Assembly: GCA_036568625.1 (NCBI GenBank)
Contig: DATCSF010000200.1
Location: forward strand, 1 to 11,142
Reading direction: 5' to 3'
DNA: 11,142 nt
DNA from: 66-474 sp036568625
GTDB taxonomy: Bacteria > Pseudomonadota > Gammaproteobacteria > Xanthomonadales > Rhodanobacteraceae
The notes beneath the pieces are model-generated. The model was not told the DNA's origin, ran no database searches, and saw only the letters and a list, made by a program, of their open reading frames with translations. Position 1 is the first letter of the stretch; each line of letters begins with the position of its first letter. The translations under genes were made by a program, and so were the position numbers. Below, one piece after another: positions 6,493 to 11,142 of the stretch.

Positions 6493-6719
6493 CGCCGGCG
6501 ACGGCTGCCGTGCACGTCCCACGGGTTACGTGGCCTGTCTGCGGTTGCGTGCAGGGTGGCATCGACGCCGGTGCGGCCGACCAAGCCGGCCGGCCATGAG
6601 CGGCGGGTCCACCCCATGATCGGGGTTTGTTCCGGCGCTACTGGAATGACCGTCGGCTGCTTGACTGCGAATCGATCCCCAAGCAATCGGCAGCAACCGA
6701 TGTCATCGCATGCGGTGGC
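6493..6719. other. intergenic stretch without a credible gene
   Basis: This 227-bp stretch lies between the kinase stop and the tRNA promoter. A weak ATCGG/CCGAT inverted repeat with a 6-nt loop (6686-6701) sits about 20 nt past the kinase stop but has no T-tract, so termination of the sugar operon, if it happens here, may depend on Rho. A CCCC/GGGG pair occurs at 6612-6625. A minus-strand reading frame of 91 codons (6411-6686) runs into the tRNA and shows no protein-like sequence. I see no riboswitch or other RNA. Confidence 0.6.
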
Positions 6720-7709
6720 TTACCCCGATGCCCGCGACCTGACGTTTGGCTGCTTCGTCTGGGTAGCGATGGGGGTACCGGCGAGCCGAGCCGCATAGAG
6801 CGCGGCGCCGATATGCGGCTCGTAAAGGGGCTGCAACAAATCGAACGGGCGCCGGCTCGCATCCAGCGCCTCCCGAAAAGGCGTCAACAGGAGATGCCCT
6901 GTATTGAAGGCACCTCCCGAACCGGAAACGAGCGCCACCTCATCAGGTTCAAACCGCAAAGCAGTACGGACCGCCAGCGCAATCCGTGCCAGTTCCTCAC
7001 CCGCCTGCGCGAAGATCCCGATGGCTTCGGCGTCGCCGGCTTGGGCCGCGCTTGCGACCAGTTGCGAAAGCTGCGCCAGCTCGCCACGAGATGAGGCGCG
7101 TTCGCCGTAGACGTACGTGCAGATGTCGAAATCGGTCTGCAATCGCAAGGCTTCGTTGAACATCGCGTGCAGCGGTCCTTTCGGCAGGCGACCATCGCTC
7201 ATCCGCGAGTACTTGTTCAGGCCCTGGATCGCGATCCAGTAGGCCGAGCCTTCGTCGGAAAATGCCTCGCCCCAACCCCCCGCCCGTGCGGTGCGCCCTT
7301 GGCGCTGCCCGTAGCCGATCGAGCCGGTTCCGGCCACGATATTGATGCCATCTGCGCAGCCCAGGGAACCGGCCCATCCGCACACCATGTCGTTGTCGCA
7401 GGTGTAACGATCATGGCCAAGGATCGTCTCCGGGAGGGCACGCAGGCGTGGCACCATGCTGCCGTCCTCGCCAAACGCCGGCAGGCCGAAGAAGGCGTGG
7501 CTGATGTCCGCCGCGGTAATCGAGGCCGTGTACAGGACTTCGCCGACCCCAAGGGCCAGCACCTCGCGCACGCCGTCCAACCCGACTTGCGGGTGGTAGG
7601 TCGTCCCCAATTGTGCTTCTGCCAACAAGCGGCCATGGTGCTCGATGAGGGCGAAGCGGGTCTTGGTCCCACCGCCGTCGACACCAAGGAAATAGCCGGG
7701 GCCGGTCAT
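6720..7709 (-). CDS. BadF/BadG-type ATPase, probable (N-acetyl)hexosamine kinase
   Basis: The 329-residue product belongs to the ASKHA kinase fold, BadF/BadG/BcrA/BcrD group, which includes N-acetylglucosamine kinases. Visible motifs are phosphate-1 DGGGTKT (11-17), the NDMVCGWAG block (106-113) with probable catalytic Asp107, phosphate-2 AGTGSIGYG (126-134), GGWGEAFSDEGSAYWIA (144-160) and the adenosine-side SGSGGAFNT (262-270). It has no signal peptide or membrane segment. ATG at 7709 overlaps the agaS stop as ATGA, implying translational coupling. Next to agaS it most likely phosphorylates galactosamine or N-acetylgalactosamine at O6, like AgaK of Shewanella-type pathways; that specificity is inferred, and glucosamine or GlcNAc cannot be excluded. 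It would replace the PTS as the phosphorylation step. It is the last gene of the operon. Confidence 0.85.
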   Translation of the reverse strand: MTGPGYFLGVDGGGTKTRFALIEHHGRLLAEAQLGTTYHPQVGLDGVREVLALGVGEVLYTASITAADISHAFFGLPAFGEDGSMVPRLRALPETILGHDRYTCDNDMVCGWAGSLGCADGINIVAGTGSIGYGQRQGRTARAGGWGEAFSDEGSAYWIAIQGLNKYSRMSDGRLPKGPLHAMFNEALRLQTDFDICTYVYGERASSRGELAQLSQLVASAAQAGDAEAIGIFAQAGEELARIALAVRTALRFEPDEVALVSGSGGAFNTGHLLLTPFREALDASRRPFDLLQPLYEPHIGAALYAARLAGTPIATQTKQPNVRSRASG

Positions 7710-8890
7710 GCGGCTGCGTGGATGCGCACGCCCTGCACGACCCGATTCACTATCCCCTGCGGGTTCGGGTTGTCGGGAGTGATCCCGCGTGCGAGCGAGG
7801 CTTGCAAGGCAAAGACTTGCGCGGCCGCGACATAGGGCCAGATCAGGTCCACGTCATCGGCCTGGGCCATGCCGGGAACCACGATGGTGTCGTCGGTCGC
7901 GCCGGGCCGCGGCCGCGCGGTCACTTCGATGACCCGCGCAGCCACGCCGTCGCGGCGAAGTTCGTCGACCAGGTCGTGGTCGTAGCTGCGCGTGAGCGGA
8001 TTGTTGGACACGAACACGATCACGAGTGTGTTGCCGGTGACGAAGGTCTTGGGTCCATGGCGAAAGCCGAGCGGCGAATCGAAACAGGTTGCGACGGCTC
8101 CGTTGCACAGTTCACCGAGTTTCAGCGCCGCCTCGCGAGCCAGTCCTTGCAGCGGGCCGCTGCCAAGATAAACCACACGATCGTGGCGTTGGCCGGCAAG
8201 CACCTGCAGGGCCGGCCACGCACCCTCGATGACAGCCGCAGTCGCACTCGTCATGGGTTGAATACGCGCGTCCAGCGCGCGCGCCGGCGACAACACTCCG
8301 AGCGTAGCATAGAGCATGCAACTGAAACTTGAGGTCATCGCGAAACCGGCATCGTGGGTCTCTTCCGGCAATTGCAGCACCATCGAGCGCCGAACCTGGA
8401 TGCGGGCCAGCGCGCCATGGGCATTGCAGGTCACGACCAGATGACGGCAGTCTGGAACGCGTGCTTCGACGAGATCGACCGCGGCCAGGCTCTCGGGGCT
8501 GTTGCCGGAGCGGCCGAACGAGACCAGCAGCAACGGATGTCGTGGATCCAGGTACAGGTCCGGCGCGCTGACGAGGTCGGTCGTGGGGACGGCATCCACG
8601 CGCGCGGCCAGTTGCCTGTCGAGCACTGGCGCCAGGCACTGGCCAATGTAGGCGGAACTGCCCGCCCCCGCCAGGATCACCCGTGCCGCCGCGGAGTCGG
8701 TTACGGGTGCAACGAATCGCTGCAGGCGATCGTGCATGTCCGCCACGAGGGCACCGGTGCGCTCGAGCATCCGCGGCTGCTGTTCGATCTCGCGGGCGGT
8801 GCGCAGTGCACCGCTGGCAGCGAGCTGTGCCTCGGGTATTCCCAAATATTCAATTCGATGTGCGGTCATGGCAGGCATGGTGATAGTCAT
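7706..8890 (-). CDS. agaS: AgaS, D-galactosamine-6-phosphate deaminase/isomerase (SIS domains)
   Basis: AgaS converts galactosamine 6-phosphate to tagatose 6-phosphate and ammonia in the cytoplasm; older annotation calls it tagatose-6-phosphate ketose/aldose isomerase. The 394-residue product has two SIS domains. The first has VILAGAGSSAYIG (71-83) and LLVSFGRSGNSPESLAAVDL (121-140); the second has YLGSGPLQGLAREAALKLGEL (241-261) and DSPLGFRHGPK (271-281). ETHDAGFAMTSS (177-188) and the C-terminal NRVVQGVRIH (382-391) closely match E. coli AgaS as I recall it. The start is uncertain: ATGs at 8890, 8878 and 8869 are in frame and none has a clear Shine-Dalgarno sequence. MTAHRIEYLGIPE from 8869 would shorten the overlap with the upstream gene from 41 to 20 nt and may be the true start. 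The stop overlaps the kinase start. Confidence 0.92.
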   Translation of the reverse strand: MTITMPAMTAHRIEYLGIPEAQLAASGALRTAREIEQQPRMLERTGALVADMHDRLQRFVAPVTDSAAARVILAGAGSSAYIGQCLAPVLDRQLAARVDAVPTTDLVSAPDLYLDPRHPLLLVSFGRSGNSPESLAAVDLVEARVPDCRHLVVTCNAHGALARIQVRRSMVLQLPEETHDAGFAMTSSFSCMLYATLGVLSPARALDARIQPMTSATAAVIEGAWPALQVLAGQRHDRVVYLGSGPLQGLAREAALKLGELCNGAVATCFDSPLGFRHGPKTFVTGNTLVIVFVSNNPLTRSYDHDLVDELRRDGVAARVIEVTARPRPGATDDTIVVPGMAQADDVDLIWPYVAAAQVFALQASLARGITPDNPNPQGIVNRVVQGVRIHAAA

Positions 8891-10136
8891 CCAGAACAGT
8901 CATCACGTGCGCCACGACCCACGCCTTCGGGTCGCACACGGCGCCGGAACGAAGTGACGAAAGCGCGGCGGGCAGGTACTGACTGAGCAGTGGCATGGGC
9001 GGCGGCTGTTCACGAAGATTGGAAAACAGCCGTTGACGCGCGGACTCGACCACCGGATCGGGCCAGTAATAACGGATGCGATCGCTCAGGCTGTATTGCA
9101 TGTCGATCTCCAACGCGCGACCTTCCGCGTGGTAATAGCGCCGCCATTGCGCAGGCTCATCGCGCATGCGCGTCAGCACGGTTGCGCGCAGCCGCGCGCG
9201 GCGTTCCACGGGAGTCCATTCATTTTCCATTGCGTCCAGTGCCCACAGCGCCTCGCGCAGCGCGAAGGTGAGCCCGGGCCCGACCTTGAGGATTGCGAAA
9301 TGGTCGCGTACCAGCGCGCGCAGCGCGGTGCGGGTCTGGTAGTCGGTGGAATGGGCCTCGAACACCAGGCCCGGCACGGTCTCGATCGCTTCGCTCAGCT
9401 TGCGCGCCTTTTCGGGCTGGTAATCGACCACGTCATGATGGTCGAACTCCACGCCGGGTTGCACCACCGAGGCAATCACGCGTTGCCAGGCCGACGCGAG
9501 ATCGGCCTCCATGAACGCCTGCCGGTGTGCCGCGATGGTGGCCAGGGCCGCTTCCGGCGTGGTGACAGCAAGCCCGTCAATGGCTTCGGTGGCACCACCG
9601 GGTGTCGGTACCTCGGTACCGATCACGTACACCGGAGGCGTGCGACGGAGGCGTTTGCAGGTCGCCTCGGCGGCCTGGCACAACCGCACCGCGCGGCGCA
9701 CGACTTCGGCTTCCGGCAGCGGTACCGGATCGTCGGCGCAAGCCATCGAGCAATCGAGATGGATCTTCTGGAAACCGGCCGTGACATAGGCTTTCACCAT
9801 GGCTTCGGCCTTGTCCATCGCGGCGGCGGCATCGAGGTGCGTCCATGGATTGGGGCCGAGGTGATCGCCACCCAGCACGATCCGGTCGACTGGCAGGCCA
9901 ACGCGTTCCGCGATCGCGTGCACGAACTCCACGAACCCGCGGGGATGCATGCCGGTATAGCCGCCATCCTGGTTGACCTGGTTGCAGGTGGCTTCGAACA
10001 AGACCATCGGCGTGTCGTGCAGCAGCGCGTGCTGCAGGGTCGCTTCCAGGACCAGGGGATGCGCGGAGCACACCGAGGTGATGCCGCAGGCATCACCCTG
10101 TCGATGCTTCCCTATCAATGTCTGGATGTCTTGCAT
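8850..10136 (-). CDS. GatZ/KbaZ-family protein (PF08013): tagatose-bisphosphate aldolase subunit or tagatose-6-phosphate 4-epimerase
   Basis: The 428-residue product is full length for the family (E. coli KbaZ about 426) and strongly similar to KbaZ/AgaZ. Conserved blocks: CSAHPLVLEA (23-32), EATCNQVNQDGGYTGMHP (48-65), LGGDHLGPNPW (88-98), KIHLDCSMACADDP (124-137), GTEVPTPGGA (173-182), VVQPGVEFDHHDVVDYQPEKA (224-244), EAHSTDYQT (260-268), LKVGPGLTFALREALWAL (283-300) and DRIRYYWPDP (352-361). GatZ/KbaZ are known as stabilising partners of the aldolases GatY/KbaY, but an Agrobacterium PF08013 member epimerises tagatose 6-phosphate to fructose 6-phosphate. No KbaY-like gene is in this window, so either role is possible. 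ATG at 10136 is chosen: AGGGA lies 9 nt upstream and the protein start then matches KbaZ. ATG at 10145 sits right on that site. It begins 16 nt after the transporter stop. Confidence 0.9.
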   Translation of the reverse strand: MQDIQTLIGKHRQGDACGITSVCSAHPLVLEATLQHALLHDTPMVLFEATCNQVNQDGGYTGMHPRGFVEFVHAIAERVGLPVDRIVLGGDHLGPNPWTHLDAAAAMDKAEAMVKAYVTAGFQKIHLDCSMACADDPVPLPEAEVVRRAVRLCQAAEATCKRLRRTPPVYVIGTEVPTPGGATEAIDGLAVTTPEAALATIAAHRQAFMEADLASAWQRVIASVVQPGVEFDHHDVVDYQPEKARKLSEAIETVPGLVFEAHSTDYQTRTALRALVRDHFAILKVGPGLTFALREALWALDAMENEWTPVERRARLRATVLTRMRDEPAQWRRYYHAEGRALEIDMQYSLSDRIRYYWPDPVVESARQRLFSNLREQPPPMPLLSQYLPAALSSLRSGAVCDPKAWVVAHVMTVLDDYHHACHDRTSN

Positions 10137-10152
10137 CGTCGCCATTCCCTGT

Positions 10153-11073
10153 TCAGGCCGCGGGCACCGTTGCGGCCGTATCACGCTCCGGCTGCAACAC
10201 CAGCAACAGCGATGCCGCCAGCGCCAGCACGAGGCCCGCCAACTTCAACGGCCCCGGCATGACTCCCGCAATCAGCATCGCCAAAGCCGCAGTGACGAGC
10301 GGCGCACCGGCATTGGTGAGCGGCGCCACCACGATGGCCTTGCCGTAGCGGAAGGCCAGCACCAGCATCAGTGCTCCGATCGCGTTCAGGATCTGGATCG
10401 CCGCGGCCATCCAGGGGCCATCCCAACCAAGATTGATGGGTTGGCGGAAGTCGGTCATCGCCGCGGCCACGGGTACCAGCAAGAGTGCGCCGATGGTCAT
10501 GTAGGAGAAAATGCTCTCGGCGCCCACGTGCTGATTCGCCAGTTTCATCAGGTATGCCTGCACGCCCCAGGCCAGCATGATCAGCATCGACTGCAGGAAC
10601 CAGCCTATTCCTGCCCCGTTGCTGCCATCCGCCGACAGGTTCAACAACGGCAAGGCCACAAGCGCAAGCACGATGCCGAGCGTGCCCGCGCGCCCGGTGC
10701 GTTCGCGCAGCAACGCAAACGACATGACGATGGTCACCACGGGCGACAGCGAGATGATGGGGAAGATGAAATAGGCCGGCCCGATGGTCAGGGTGTGGAA
10801 CAGCAACATCTGCCCGCCGGCGCCAAGCAGGCCGATCATCAGCCCGTAGGCGACCGCGCGCGGAGTGCGATCGAGTTTCCAGCCGCCAAGCCACAGCACG
10901 ATCACCGCCGGTGGAATCATCGTCAGCGCCCACACGCAGTAGACCAGCGTCTCGGGGAACCCGTGTTCCGCCGACAGCCCCGAAAGCGCACCCCAGACCC
11001 CCCACAGCGCCACGGTTGCCAGGGAGCAACCCACCCACATGCGGCGAGCGGAGAAACCGACCGCGCTGGTCAT
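10153..11073 (-). CDS. DMT-superfamily (EamA) permease, candidate amino-sugar importer
   Basis: The 306-residue product is very hydrophobic, with about ten predicted membrane helices arranged as two EamA-type halves (about 10-145 and 155-300). The first helix is about 12-33 (MWVGCSLATVALWGVWGALS) and the last about 273-295. The first half has the typical SLSPVVTIVMSFALLRERTG at its fourth/fifth helix. There is no cleavable signal peptide. Charged residues cluster in short loops and the C-terminal tail (PERDTAATVPAA). ATG at 11073 overlaps the upstream stop as ATGA, with GGGA 8 nt before it. Position in an operon with a cytoplasmic sugar kinase suggests import of the free sugar, as for other DMT carriers near sugar genes; the substrate and even the direction of transport are not shown by the sequence. 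Confidence 0.82.
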   Translation of the reverse strand: MTSAVGFSARRMWVGCSLATVALWGVWGALSGLSAEHGFPETLVYCVWALTMIPPAVIVLWLGGWKLDRTPRAVAYGLMIGLLGAGGQMLLFHTLTIGPAYFIFPIISLSPVVTIVMSFALLRERTGRAGTLGIVLALVALPLLNLSADGSNGAGIGWFLQSMLIMLAWGVQAYLMKLANQHVGAESIFSYMTIGALLLVPVAAAMTDFRQPINLGWDGPWMAAAIQILNAIGALMLVLAFRYGKAIVVAPLTNAGAPLVTAALAMLIAGVMPGPLKLAGLVLALAASLLLVLQPERDTAATVPAA

Positions 11074-11142
11074 GCGGATTTCCCGATGGGCGTTGCCTTG
11101 AGCAACAGGAAATGTTCGAAGCGCGCGTGCAAGGTGTTGGCT
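11070..11142 (-). CDS. 3' end of an unidentified gene
   Basis: The minus strand reads in frame to TGA at 11072-11070, overlapping the transporter ATG by 4 nt. The visible C-terminus is ANTLHARFEHFLLLKATPIG followed by KSA. The overlap and strand indicate the same operon. I do not recognise the tail. In this context a sugar deacetylase, aldolase subunit, glycosidase or regulator would each be plausible, but nothing in 23 residues supports one over another. An alternative frame without a stop continues into the transporter frame upstream of its ATG and is less likely. Confidence 0.55.
   Translation of the reverse strand, partial: ANTLHARFEHFLLLKATPIGKSA

Noticed and set aside
6628..6650. Possible half copy of the 1195-1325 palindrome (TTCCGG followed by GGAATGACCG)
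   Set aside because: The similarity is limited to short blocks with unmatched bases between them. There is no matching second arm, so chance or deep decay cannot be told apart.
6411..6686. A 91-codon minus-strand frame ending CCGVEQSGSSSGS
   Set aside because: Its 3' part is the tRNA-fMet gene read as protein, and it also covers the promoter. The rest shows no protein-like features.
1..11142. CRISPR array, transposase, toxin-antitoxin or phage-defence genes
   Set aside because: I found no regularly spaced direct repeats, and no coding frame resembles these families.

Overview
The window is GC-rich bacterial chromosome, and every gene I can support lies on the minus strand, so transcription runs from high to low coordinates. 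The protein sequences (RbfA starting MPQRSFHRTDR, TruB, NusA, IF-2) and the intergenic repeats point to a gammaproteobacterium of the Xanthomonadales (Xanthomonadaceae or Rhodanobacteraceae). I judged this from memory of family sequences, not from a database search.

The window has two blocks. The first, in transcription order from 11142 to 6720, is a compact sugar-catabolism operon: the tail of an unidentified gene, a ten-helix DMT/EamA transporter, a GatZ/KbaZ-family protein (PF08013), AgaS (galactosamine-6-phosphate deaminase/isomerase) and a BadF-type sugar kinase. Junctions are 4-nt ATGA overlaps, a 16-nt gap and a longer overlap, so the genes are very probably co-transcribed. Together they describe PTS-independent use of galactosamine or N-acetylgalactosamine: uptake of the free sugar, phosphorylation inside the cell, deamination to tagatose 6-phosphate, then handling by the PF08013 protein. 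No deacetylase, no PfkB-type tagatose-6-phosphate kinase and no catalytic class II aldolase subunit (KbaY/GatY) is visible here.

The second block, from about 6492 down to 1, is the classic transcription/translation operon metY-rimP-nusA-infB-rbfA-truB, cut off inside truB by the window edge. It begins with a well-formed sigma70 promoter and an initiator tRNA. An intrinsic terminator sits between the tRNA and rimP, only 23 nt before the rimP start codon, so the protein genes must be reached by read-through unless something else intervenes. NusA, which acts on pausing and termination, is encoded just downstream.

Non-coding structure is concentrated in the gaps of the second block. There are two tandem hairpins between rimP and nusA, a 131-bp compound palindrome (a probable dispersed repeat) between infB and rbfA, and a degenerate CGGGACTCGGAA-type repeat that has become part of the coding ends of both rbfA and truB. 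The 227-bp stretch between the kinase gene and the tRNA promoter holds no credible gene.

The best candidate for something under-described is the sugar operon, especially whether its PF08013 protein works as a stand-alone tagatose-6-phosphate 4-epimerase.
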